This document shows positions 50,173 through 60,039 of a stretch of 64,000 nt of DNA, one piece after another; within the stretch, counting starts at the first letter, position 1; each line of letters starts with the position of its first letter. Origin of the DNA: Protula sp. h YS-2021. Its lineage: Eukaryota > Annelida > Polychaeta > Sabellida > Serpulidae. Both the position numbers and the translations under genes were made by a program. The DNA is taken from positions 1,999,833-2,063,832 of the forward strand of contig OX457034.1 in the NCBI GenBank assembly GCA_949752745.1, given 5' to 3'. The notes under the pieces were generated by a model. It was not told where the DNA came from. It saw nothing but the letters and a program-made list of their open reading frames with translations, and made no database searches.

Positions 50173-53028
50173 GTGAGACCTTCTGCCTCTACTATAGGGG
50201 ATAGCGACCCCAAGCTCCACCACTCCGCCCACGGTGAGACCTTCTGCCTCTACTATAGGGGATAGCGACCCTAAGCTCCACCACTCCGCCCACGGTGAGA
50301 CCTTCTGCCTCTACTATAGGGGATAGCGACCCTAAGCTCCACCACTCCGCCCACGGTGAGACCTTCTGCCTCTACTATAGGGGATAGCGACCCTAAGCTC
50401 CACCACTCCGCCCACGGTGAGACCTTCTGCCTCTACTATAGGGTATAGCGACCCTAAGCTCCACCACTCTGCTCACGGTGAGACCTTCTGCCTCTACTAT
50501 AGGGTATAGCGACCCCAAGCTCCACCACTCTGCTCACGGTGAGACCTTCTGCCTCTACTATAGGGTATAGCGACCCTAAGCTCCACCACTCCGCGCACGG
50601 TGAGACCTTCTGCCTCTACTATAGGGGATAGCGACCCTAAGCTCCACCACTCCGCCCACGGTGAGACCTTCTGCCTCTACTATAGGGGATAGCCACCCCA
50701 AGCTCCACCACTCCGCCCACGGTGAGACCTTCTGCCTCTACTATAGGGGATAGCGACCCCAAGCTCCACCACTCCGCCCACGGTGAGACCTTCTGCCTCT
50801 ACTATAGGGGATAGCGACCCCAAGCTCCACCACTCTGCTCACGGTGAGACCCTCTGCCTCTACTATAGGGGATAGCGACCCCAAGCTCCACCAATCTGCT
50901 CACGGTGAGACCTTCTGCCTCTACTATAGGGGATAGCGACCCCAAGCTCCACCACTCCGCCCACGGTGAGACCTTCTGCCTCTACTATAGGGGATAGCGA
51001 CCCCAAGCTCCACCACTCTGCTCACGGTGAGACCCTCTGCCTCTACTATAGGGGATAGCGACCCCAAGCTCCACCACTCTGCCCACGGTGAGACCTTCTG
51101 CCTCTTCTATAGGGGATAGCGACCCCAAGCTCCACCACCCCGCCCACGGTGAGACCTTCGGCCTTTACTATGGGGGATAGCCACCCCAAGCTCCACCACC
51201 CCGCCCACGGTGAGACCTTCGGCCTTTACTATAGGGGATAGCCACCCCAAGCTCCACCACTCTGCCCACGGTGAGACCTTCTGCCTCTACTATAGGGGAT
51301 AGCGACCCCAAGCTCCACCACTCCGCTCACGGTGAGACCTTCTGCCTCTTCTGTAGGGGATAGCGACCCCAAGCTCCACCACCCCGCCCACGGTGAGACC
51401 TTCTGCCGTTACTGTAGGGGATAGCGCCCCAAGCTCCACCACCCCGCCCACGGCGAGCATTCTGCCTCTACTGTAGGGGATAGCGACCCCAAGCTTCACC
51501 ACCCCGCCCAAGGCGAGCATTCTGCCTTTACTGTAGGGGATAGCGACCCCAAGCTTCACCACCCCGCCCAAGGCGAGCATTCTGGCGTTACTATAGGGGA
51601 TAGCGCCCCAAGCTCCACCACTCCGCCCACGGCGAGAATTCTGCCTTTACTGTAGGGGATAGCGACCCCAAGCTTCACCACCCCGCCCACGGCGAGCATT
51701 CTGGCGTTACTATAGGGGATAGCGACCCCAAGTTCCACCATCCCGCCCATGGCGAGCATTCTGCCGTTACTATAGGGGATAGCGCCCCAAGCTCCACCAC
51801 CCCGCCCACGGCGAGCATTCTGCCTCTACTGTAGGGGATAGCGACCCCAAGCTTCACCACCCCGCCCACGGCGAGCATTCTGGCGTTACTATAAGGCATA
51901 GCGACCCCAAGCTCCACCACCCCGCCCACGGTGAGACTTTCTGCCTTTACTATAGGGTATAGCGACCCCAAGCTCCACCACTCCGCCCACGGTGAGACCT
52001 TCTGCCTCTACTATAGGGGATAGCGACCCCAAGCTCCACCACTCCGCTCACGGTGAGACCTTCTGCCTCTACTATAGGGGATAGCGACCCCAAGCTCCAC
52101 CACTCCGCCCACGGTGAGACCTTCTGCCTCTACTATAGGGGATAGCGACCCCAAGCTCCACCACCCCGCCCACGGTGAGCTTTTCTGCCTTTACTGTAGG
52201 GGATAGCGACCCCAAGCTCCACCACCCCGGCCACGGTGAGACCTTCGGCCTTTACTATGGGGGATAGCCACCCCAAGCTCCACCACTCTGTCCACGGTGA
52301 GACCTTCGGCCGTTACTATAGGGGATAGCGACCCCAAGCTCCACCACTCCGCTCACGGTGAGACCTTCTGCCTCTACTATAGGGGATAGCCACCCCAAGC
52401 TCGACCACTCTGCCCACGGTGAGACCTTCTGCCTCTACTATAGGGGATAGCGACCCCAAGCTCCACCACCCCGCCCACGGTGAGCTTTTCTGCCTTTACT
52501 GTAGGGGATAGCGACCCCAAGCTCCACCACCCCGGCCACGGTGAGACCTTCGGCCTTTACTATGGGGGATAGCGACCCCAAGCTCCACCACCCCGGCCAC
52601 GGTGAGACCTTCGGCCTTTACTATGGGGGATAGCGACCCCAAGCTCCACCACCCCGGCCACGGTGAGACCTTCGGCCTTTACTATGGGGGATAGCCACCC
52701 CAAGCTCCACCACTCCGCCCACGGTGAGACCTTCTGCCTCTACTATAGGGGATAGCGACCCCAAGCTCCACCACTCCGCCCACGGTGAGACCTTCTGCCT
52801 CTACTATAGGGGATAGCGACCCCAAGCTCCACCACTCCGCCCACGGTGAGACCTTCTGCCTCTACTATAGGGGATAGCGAACCCAAGCTCCACCACCCCG
52901 CTCACGGTGAGACCTTCTGCCTCTACTATAGGGGATAGCCACCCCAAGCTCCACCACTCCGCTCACGGTGAGACTTTATGCCTCTACTATAGGGTATAGC
53001 GACCCCACGCTCCACCACCCCGCCATAT
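50142..53028. repeat. 61-bp minisatellite made of exon 6 end plus splice donor, ~47 copies
   Basis: The unit begins AGCGACCCCAAGCTCCACCA and continues CTCCGCCCACGGTGAGACCT then TCTGCCTCTACTATAGGGGAT. The first unit's first 31 bp are the coding end of exon 6 (SDPKLHHSAH) and its GTGAGA is the functional donor. Nearly every copy keeps CACGGTGAGA, so the intron begins with dozens of donor-like sites. Some copies also have CTACTATAG, which is acceptor-like. Confidence 0.95.
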
Positions 53029-53700
53029 TTGAACTCTTGTGTCGGGGAGAGACCAGTTTTTTTGGATAGACCCGGAACTTTAGCCCGGAGGGAATTACAG
53101 GTTTATTGCTGTCCGCCGATCTAGCCGTCTGTCCGTCCATCGCCGGCTGTTACTACCACCGTAATAAGTCTATGATATTTGGTAGGGGAGACTGAGGTGC
53201 ACTAAGATGTGCATTGGGACACGGGGGTGGGGGGGGGGGGGAGCTTTCTAGAATTCTGTAGCAGGAAAAACATAAACTAAATAACAGTTACACAGGTACT
53301 ATTCAGCAGCCTCCACGAAAATGATAGCAAACTGATAAGGAATAAATACACGGGTGAAGAAAGTCTGATTTCAACGTCCAAGTCAATGGTACCAATTGAG
53401 GAATTTAAATGTTTTCATAACCAAAGCTGATGGCGGAGATAGGGAGACCAGCCTAATATCCACAGTAACAAAGTGTGAAATACCAGTGTTAGTACTGAAG
53501 TCATAAAACGTTGCGGAAAAATAATTTACTACCGCATACATTATCCCCCACGGAGGGATATAGTTTTGAACTTTTCGGTCTGTCTGTCCGTCCGTCTTGC
53601 CGTCTGTCACGCTTCAGTTTCACGCGCCTACAGGCCACATTAATACATTAATTGGTTTAACAGAACCGCCATACCTCCGCAGCACCCAGGCGTTTGAGGA
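53029..53700. other. Intron 6, unassigned with transposon-end motifs
   Basis: 53090-53160 and 53560-53620 have GTCTGTCCGTCCGTC-type repeats seen at the left end of the satellite-bearing transposons (7965, 20575). A G-tract lies at 53224-53242. No gene. Confidence 0.45.
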
Positions 53701-53701
53701 G

Positions 53702-54665
53702 TGGCGTTTAGCTCGATGGTTAGAGCACTGGTCCATGAATTCCGACATTCCGGTCCGGCCAGAGGTGGCATACATATCACGCTTGTTCAGTCTTTCGGCC
53801 ATCGGCCATCTTTCTTCCACGCTTCCCCCACCTTTCGGCCATCTTTCGGCCACGTTTCCGCTACCTTTCGGCCATCTTTCGGCCACTCTACCACTACCTT
53901 TCGGCAATCTTTCGGCCACGCTTTCGCTACCTTTCGGCCATCCTTCGGCCACGCCTCCGCTACCTTTCGGCCATCCTTCGGTCACGCTTCCGCGACCTTT
54001 CGGCCATCCTTCGGCCACGCTTCCGCTATCTTTCGGCCATCGGCCATCCTTCGGCCACGCTTCCGCTATCTTTCGGCCATCAGCCATCCGTCGGCCACGC
54101 TTCTGCTCCTTTCGGCCATCAGCCATCCTTCGGCCACGCTTCTGCTACCTTTCGGCCATCCTTCGGCCACGCTTCCGCGACCTTTCGGCCATCCTTCGGC
54201 CACGCTTCCGCTATCTTTCGGCCATCGGCCATCCTTTGGCCACGCTTCAGCTATCTTTCGGCCATCAGCCATCCTTCGGCCACGCTTCCGCTATCTTTCG
54301 GCCATCGGCCATCCTTCGGCCACGCTTCAGCTATCTTCCGGCCATCGGCCATCCTTCGGCCACGCTTCAGCTATCTTTCGGCCATCGGCCATCCTTCGGC
54401 CACGCTTCAGCTATCTTTCGGCCATCAGCCATCCTTCGGCCACGCTTCTGCTACCTTTCACTTTTTGGATCCCAGGGGAGCCCCAAAGTGGCTTGTGTTG
54501 TTGTTTCCATGAATTGTTTCGGCTGGTCGCAATGTCCGTGAACATCCTTGTTTTTCGGGTCTGTCGCTGTCACTATGTTTCCTATTTTTTCCTATAGCCG
54601 GTGCGCCAAAATATAGCCTTCATTGTCGCTGAAAGGGACGTTAAACATCAAACAAACAAGTTTCC
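53702..54665 (+). mobile_element. tRNA-headed SINE carrying an internal minisatellite
   Basis: 53702-53775 reads TGGCGTTTAGCTCGATGGTT, AGAGCACTGGTCCATG, then CCGGTCCGGCCAGAGGTGGC. This has an A-box-like TAGCTCGATGGTTAGAGC and a weak B box, a tRNA-derived pol III head. 53795-54455 is a TTTCGGCCATCCTTCGGCCACGC minisatellite (33- and 41-bp units). The 3' end (54590-54665) is GAAAGGGACGTTAAACATC with an (AAAC)n tail, as in the SINE at 22225. I read it as one SINE whose body expanded; two separate insertions are possible. Confidence 0.6.
53795..54455. repeat. TTTCGGCCAT minisatellite (33/41-bp units)
   Basis: About 17 units alternating TTTCGGCCATCCTTCGGCC, ACGCTTCCGCTATC and an optional extra ATCGGCC. 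Long apparent ORFs rich in Ser, Ala, Phe, Gly, His and Pro on the plus strand are repeat artefacts. Confidence 0.92.
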
Positions 54666-54694
54666 ATGGTTGCCTTATATTTCCCACTGCGCAG

Positions 54695-54814
54695 ACATAA
54701 AAGCCGACGACTCACAGACCATCACTACGGTCAAGGCCGTCGGCAAGAGGAAGAAGAAGCTCAAGAAGTTCTTCGGCAAAGCGAAACAAAAGATAAAGAC
54801 AGTTAAAGATGAAG
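54695..54814 (+). CDS. WDR44: WDR44-like gene, exon 7 (basic KKFFGK block)
   Basis: Acceptor CCCACTGCGCAG|AC and donor GATGAAG|GTGAGG bound 120 bp. Two bases complete exon 6's G and one base is left over. Translation DIKADDSQTITTVKAVGKRK, KKLKKFFGKAKQKIKTVKDE parallels the vertebrate QLKKFLGKSVKRAK...VKSVRDE block ahead of the WD repeats. The donor lies within the first unit of the array that follows. Confidence 0.88.
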
Positions 54815-56640
54815 GTGAGGAGAGGGCGGTACTCGGGCGGGGAGGGGGAGCGTGCGGTGATGGGTGGGCAGCGGGAGAATGGTGCTGGTGCGGGGAGGGG
54901 GGCGGGGAGTGCGGTACTCAGGCGGGGAGGGGGAGCGTGCGGTGATGGGTGGGCAGCGGGAGAATGGTGCCGGTGCGGGGAGAGGGGGAGTGCGGTACTC
55001 GGGCGGGGAGGGGGAGCGTGCGGTGATGGGTGGGCAGCGGGAGAATGGTGCCGGTGCGGGGAGAGGGGGATTGCGGTACTCATGCGGGGAGGGGGAGCGT
55101 GCGGTGATGGGTGGGCAGCGGGAGAATGGTGCCGGTGCGGGGAGAGGGGGTGTGCGGTACTCGGGCGGGGAGGGGGAGCGTGCGGTGATGGGTGGGCAGC
55201 GGGAGAATGGTGCCGGTGCGGGGAGAGGGGGAGTGCGGTACTCGGGCGGGGAGGGGGAACGTGAGGTGATGGGTGGGCAGCGGGAGAATGGTGCCGGTGC
55301 GGGGAGCGGGGGGGGGGGGGAGAGGGTGCGGTATCGGGCGGAGAGGGGGAGCGTGCGGTGATGGGTGTGCAGCGGGAGAATGGTGCCGGTGCGGGGAGGG
55401 GGGGAGTGCGGTGCTCGGGCGTTGAGGGGGAGCGTGCGGTGATGGGTGTGCAGCGGGAGAATGGTGCCGGTGCGGGGAGGGGGGCGAGTGCGGTACTGGG
55501 GCGGGGAGGGGGAGCGTGCGGTGATGGGTGGGCAGCGGGAGAATGGTGCCGGTGCGGGGAGGGGGGGGGGGTGGGTGCGGTACTCGGGCGGGGAGGGGGA
55601 GCGTGCGGTGATGGGTGGGCAGCGGGAGAATGGTGCCGGTGCGGGGAGAGGGGGAGTGCGGTACTCGGGCGGGGAGGGGGAGCGTGCGGTGATGGGTGGG
55701 CAGCGGGAGAATGGTGCCGGTGCGGGGAGCGGGGGGGGGAGAGGGTGCGGTACTCGGGCGGAGAGGGGGAGCGTGCGGTGATGGGTGGGCAGCGGGAGAA
55801 TGGTGCCGGTGCGAGGAGGGGGGGAGTGCGGTACTCGGGCGTTGAGGGGGAGCGTGCGGTGATGGGTGTGCAGCGGGAGAATGGTGCCGGTGCGGGGAGG
55901 GGGGCGAGTGCGGTACTGGGGCGGGGAGGGGGAGCGTGCGGTGATGGGTGGGCAGCGGGAGAATGGTGCCGGTGCGGGGAGGGGGGGGGGTGGGTGCGGT
56001 ACTGGGGCGGGGAGGGGGAGCGTGCGGTGATGGGTGGGCAGCGGGAGAATGGTGCCGGTGCGGGGAGGGGGGGAGTGCGGTACTCGGGCGGGGAGGGGGA
56101 GCGTGCGGTGATGGGTGTGCAGCGGGAGAATGGTGCCGGTGCGGGGAGGGGGGCGAGTGCGGTACTGGGGCGGGGAGGGGGAGCGTGCGGTGATGGGTGT
56201 GCAGCGGGAGAATGGTGCCGGTGTGGGGAGGGGGGCGAGTGCGGTACTGGGGCGGGGAGGGGGAGCGTGCGGTGATGGGTGGGCAGCGGGAGAATGGTGC
56301 TGGTGCGGGGAGGGGGGGGGGGAAAGGGCGGTACTTGGGCGGGGATGGGAGGGTTGCGGTACTCGAGGTGGATTAATGGGATGGTGTGCTCGTGTTGGAA
56401 TGAAGGGGGGGGGGGGGTGCGAACGTCGTCAGTGGCGGGTGGAATGCGGTACTTGGGCGGGGATTGGGTGGGGGGGGGGGGCGGGGATGCGATGCTCGTG
56501 CTGGGATGATGGTATACGGTACTCATGCAGTAATGGGGGAATGCGGCACTGGGGCGGGGGTTCGGGGGATGCGATGCTCGTTCTGGGTGGGAGACATGAG
56601 GTACGTGATTTGGGGGCGGGGGGGGGGATGAAATAATATC
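54815..56640. repeat. 81-bp G-rich minisatellite, ~19 copies, from exon 7 donor
   Basis: The unit is GCGGTACTCGGGCGGGGAGG, GGGAGCGTGCGGTGATGGGT, GGGCAGCGGGAGAATGGTGC, CGGTGCGGGGAGAGGGGGAGT. At 81 bp (27 codons) it keeps frames open on both strands, producing a 604-codon Pro/His/Ser minus-strand ORF and Gly-rich plus ORFs; not genes. It starts at the exon 7 donor itself (GTGAGGAGAGGGCGG). Diverged units run to about 56630. Dense G-runs make G-quadruplexes likely. Confidence 0.93.
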
Positions 56641-56675
56641 ACCACAGGCAAGCGGCCCATTGTTATGCCTCTTAG

Positions 56676-56827
56676 TGTTTCACAACGCGGAAAGTAGTCC
56701 GTCGGACAGCGAGGAGGAATCTGATGAGTCACGGCGGATGATCAAAATCAAGGCGTCAAACAGCCACAAGGGGCCGTACGACTTCGATTTGCTGGTTCCG
56801 GTGCAAGACATCAGCAATGCGCATAGC
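56676..56827 (+). CDS. WDR44: WDR44-like gene, exon 8 (KGPYDFD block)
   Basis: Acceptor TATGCCTCTTAG|TG and donor CATAGC|GTGAGT bound 152 bp. Two bases complete exon 7's leftover G into Val, giving KDEVFHNAESSPSDSEEE across the junction, like RDEVFH-x-D-PSSSDDE in vertebrate WDR44. It continues KIKASNSHKGPYDFDLLVPV, QDISNAHS, matching VKFKAAHGFKGPYDFD-KVVQDLSGEH. The exon ends in phase 0, which fits GAVWTM at the start of the WD-blade exon found in the 60254-62113 array. Confidence 0.92.
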
Positions 56828-57440
56828 GTGAGTAGTGATGTAACACTGGGAAGCTTCAGAAGTCAGTGTGACGTCATCATTGTGACGTCATCGATGGCGA
56901 CGAGCGACTTGTTACGTCAAGCTCTGTTTCCATGTTTTTCTTCTTTTTTTTTTTTTGGCACGATTGTTATTCGCCAACTTTTTATTTATTGATTGATTTA
57001 TTTGTTTTTTTTTTTGTAATTCTGCAAAAGAGCGCAAGTGTAACGGCTTCCAGTCATAACAGAACTATGCCCGATTTTACTTCCGGTAAATGTAGGCTGC
57101 TCTTTCAAAAGTTTATTTTAAGTCATGTTTTGTAGTATGTACACAAAAATTAAGCTACACAGCACTTTTATATTAATTTTTTATAATACATTAATTTTTC
57201 GTATTTTTCACTCTTACTATAAACAGTATATAAACAGTTTGAGTCGCACCCAGGGAGAATAGCTGGCAAAATTCCCAACTAGAGTTTGTGGCTTCAGTTT
57301 GATTGGTCGATAATTTGTATCGCTTATCAGAATAAACAACAGTGAACTGGAAAAAATCATTAAAAATGCAAGGTTTGTCACATGTCTTTGGCAAGGCTAA
57401 CCAGCTTAGAACCATTTGTAATTTTGTGGTACTCCCCGCC
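56828..57440. other. Intron 8, first part
   Basis: T-rich tracts (56941-56957, 57005-57016) and unassigned sequence. No convincing exon is seen. Confidence 0.4.
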
Positions 57441-57610
57441 TTCGGTGAGTCGGCAGCATTACGCCCTACAGCGTTTCGCCCTACAACATTACGCCCTGCA
57501 ACATCACGTCCTATAACATTACGCCTTCAACATTACAGCCTACAACATTACGTCCTGTAACATTACGCCCTACATCACGCCGTATAGCATTACGCCCTAT
57601 GTCTACTTGA
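57441..57610. repeat. 14-bp tandem repeat (AACATTACGCCCTA)
   Basis: About eleven units of CATTACGCCCTACAA with variants. Confidence 0.9.
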
Positions 57611-57719
57611 TATCGCCATAACAACGCAATTACGCGACAGGAGAAAAGGTGTTGTCATGCCGGGGTGTTCCTTTGATTCTGCGTCAGATGTCAGTTTGTG
57701 ATGTTTCTTAGTTCGGTAA

Positions 57720-58290
57720 TTATGTCTCACCGACCAAGGGGAGACATGCAGTGTTTGTACGTTCTGTATGTGTGTATGTGTGTGCGTTTTCTGTTTATGC
57801 CAATCTGCTATAAAAAATGTTGTGTGTAAGGATATCTCGAGAGCGAAAACTCCGATCGACTTTAAACTAGATATTTCTATTCCTTGGTTAGGTCAGACGG
57901 TTCTGTCATGTTTTGACGCATGTCACGAGACTGGGGCAGGCGTATGACGTCACAAATTTTGTGAAAATTGGTGAGACTGATACTTGGTAGGTTCGAAAGA
58001 TTCTGTTTTTCGCGAGTACCTGGTAGAACGAACCAGTGCGGCGTATGACGTCATCATGTAAAATATCGACTTTAAACTTGGTGTAGTTATTAATCGGATA
58101 AGTCGCACGATTTTAGTTAAACATCATTAAACTCGTATAGAAAATCTAGAAAGGTGCACAGCGTCAACACTCTCCCCCACCCCCACCCTCCCCCACCCTA
58201 ACCCCCCCCCCCCCCCCGCGTCTCCATTTTATCGGCTCCTTTGTTAACTAACCATAGTTGTTAACTACGCTGGGGATTTCAGAAGATTCT
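57720..58290. repeat. Dispersed ~270-bp-unit repeat family, copy 3, with left end
   Basis: Starts TGTCTCACCGACCAAGGGGAGACATG, whose ends TGTCTC and GGGAGACA are inverted. It continues GTTTGTACGTTCTGTATGTG and the ATATCTCGAGAGCGAAAA core shared with 17790 and 32700. Confidence 0.65.
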
Positions 58291-58760
58291 CGAGTGTTCC
58301 TTCATTCTTTAGAATGCTTCAAAACAAACAGCATTACTGTCGGTTCATTGGTATTTGTTATTGCCTGAAATTGAGCTTTTTATGCGTTCTTCATCACCTC
58401 GGCCCTTATGTTTTATTTGGATTTGTAGGCTGTTAAACGTCGGTTTTAATGAAAACGGTGTTGCTAAAATGTGTTTTTGAAAAAGTGTTCGAAAAAATGT
58501 TGATTTTACTCTATTTTCGCGCTGTTTTGAAAGTGTTTTATAGCACTGGAAGCTTCAGGGTTTAAATGTCTTTCAAAACACTAATAGCAATCCTTACACG
58601 GATAATGTAACCAACATTGATTTATTGATTGAAAGACTGTTTTAATTACAATTTACCATCACATTTGTAATTCGCCGGAATACTTGTGTTAGTAATTACA
58701 TGTGTAAGCGAGTAAGTAATTAAACCTAAGTGAAATCTACATAGTCGTTGCACGTGTAAT
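58291..58760. other. Intron 8, unassigned
   Basis: AT-rich sequence without a recognisable gene. The GGGGATTTCAGAAGATTCTC at 58273 matches 18584 and is repeat-derived, not an exon acceptor. Confidence 0.4.
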
Positions 58761-59189
58761 TCAACAGTTGTTGGATTTGCGGCGCTCTTGGTGCGTAAAT
58801 GTGTCCTACGGCCTTTCAAAGCTTGGAGGCAGATCTTGTACCATTTCTGTATTCGTTCCAGTACTTGTGGATTTTCGCGGAAATAGCTCTCTACTTGGTT
58901 GTTTGTGGATTTTTCCGTCTGACGCAGGTGTGACGTGGCGGGTGGCCAGAAACGCTTCGTTGTGCAAGAGGCCAGTAGTTAGGCTGACGTGGTTTGTCAC
59001 AATGAAGAGGCCAATATTTAAGTGGATCGTGTGCGGATTAACAGTCCGAAAATCGTCTACTTTCCACACACTGGATAGGATCCAGTTTTCCTCGACATAC
59101 TGAGCCAGAGCGAATAGATCAGGGTGGGAACTGGTCTGCTGTTTGAGTTTCACTGCAATTAATCTGCGAGGTATATATGTTATACTCAA
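58761..59189 (-). pseudogene. Possible transposase-derived fragment
   Basis: A minus-strand frame of 127 codons (58806-59189) contains SSHPDLFALAQYVEENWILS then SVWKVDDF. This resembles the segment near the C-terminus of MULE-type transposases of invertebrates (YIERNWIxSxxWxPxDW). The expected RTNNDVEGWH that should follow is not in frame. Low confidence; it may be a chance ORF. Confidence 0.25.
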
Positions 59190-59369
59190 CTCTACGTAAC
59201 TGAGCGTTTGTGACAGCCAATGACAGTAGTACTCGTGAGTAAAAAATTAAACTCCGGAGTACTGTCCCTAGGCAGGAAATCTTCTCCAGAGTAGCTCATG
59301 ACAACTCACTACAGTTACTCTACGAGGTATATCGCGGTCATTACATGTAATTGTAGTTAGCGACGAGTG

Positions 59370-59605
59370 GGCACGTTAAAAAAGGGACGAGGTGACTCGG
59401 GGACGAGGTGACTAAGGGCCGAAGTGACCGTTTAGCGGAGGATGCAATCTGCACTTCGTTGCTACCTCTGTGAGCCACGTTACTTCGTTGCTACCGCTGT
59501 GAGTCACGTTACTTCGTTGCTAACGCTGAGCCACGTTACTTCGTTGCTACCGCTCTGAGCCACGTCACTTTGTTTCTACCGCTGTGAGCCACGTTACTGC
59601 TTCCT
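59370..59605. repeat. Short tandem repeats (GGGACGAGGTGACT; CTTCGTTGCTACCGCTGTGAG)
   Basis: Three GGGACGAGGTGACT-like units at 59385-59430, then five ~31-bp units of ACTTCGTTGCTACCGCTGTG, AGCCACGTT at 59453-59598. Confidence 0.8.
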
Positions 59606-59699
59606 TAGGGGACTCCAGTGAGAACTTTGCTGTAGATGTGCACTCTCAGTTTAAGAATACGAGTGGTTTAGTGGAAGACTTTTTGAGCGCTGTCTTACC

Positions 59700-59910
59700 G
59701 CTTACAAAAAAAAACTTTTACAGACATCTGAGGCAATTTCTTACACAATTTGTTAAGCCGCACTGGTTATTGCGGATTTATGGGCTTCGTCGGGGAGACA
59801 TTTGTTTTTGTTTACAAAAACAAGAAACTAAATAGGTGTCAATTGAAAGCGTGTAACATAAGCCTGTACTTATGTTTGTTTGTACTGGCTGCTGTAATTA
59901 GCCTGTTAAC
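59700..59910. repeat. Dispersed repeat end with hairpin
   Basis: GGTTATTGCGGATTTATGGG, CTTCGTCGGGGAGACATTTG and a TTGTTTTTGTTTACAAAAAC hairpin; matches 20035-20190 and shares the hairpin end with 9134-9165 and 13144-13175. Confidence 0.6.
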
Positions 59911-60039
59911 GTTCATTCAGAACGCACCCCTTCCTCCTCGGTGAGGAGGGGGTGTCTGTTTTTATGTGCAGCGCACGGTGTTGTGTTTGTGTGTAGGGCG
60001 TTCGTGGGACGGGGTTGGCATGACGTCATGATGTCACGT

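Noticed and set aside
53702..53775. Functional tRNA gene
   Set aside because: The A-box region is tRNA-like but no cloverleaf can be completed, and the 3' end of the element is a SINE tail.
53597..54597. Plus-strand ORFs of ~300 codons (GHPSATLPLSFGH repeats)
   Set aside because: Frames through the TTTCGGCCAT minisatellite in a SINE, not a gene.
54712..56526. 604-codon minus-strand Pro/His/Ser-rich ORF
   Set aside because: It is the complement of the 81-bp minisatellite, whose length is a multiple of three. No start context, introns or conserved domain.
57342..57560. Possible exon with donor CTTCGGTGAGTC near 57443
   Set aside because: The only support is a donor-like sequence at the start of a 14-bp tandem array; no acceptor in phase and no similarity to WDR44.
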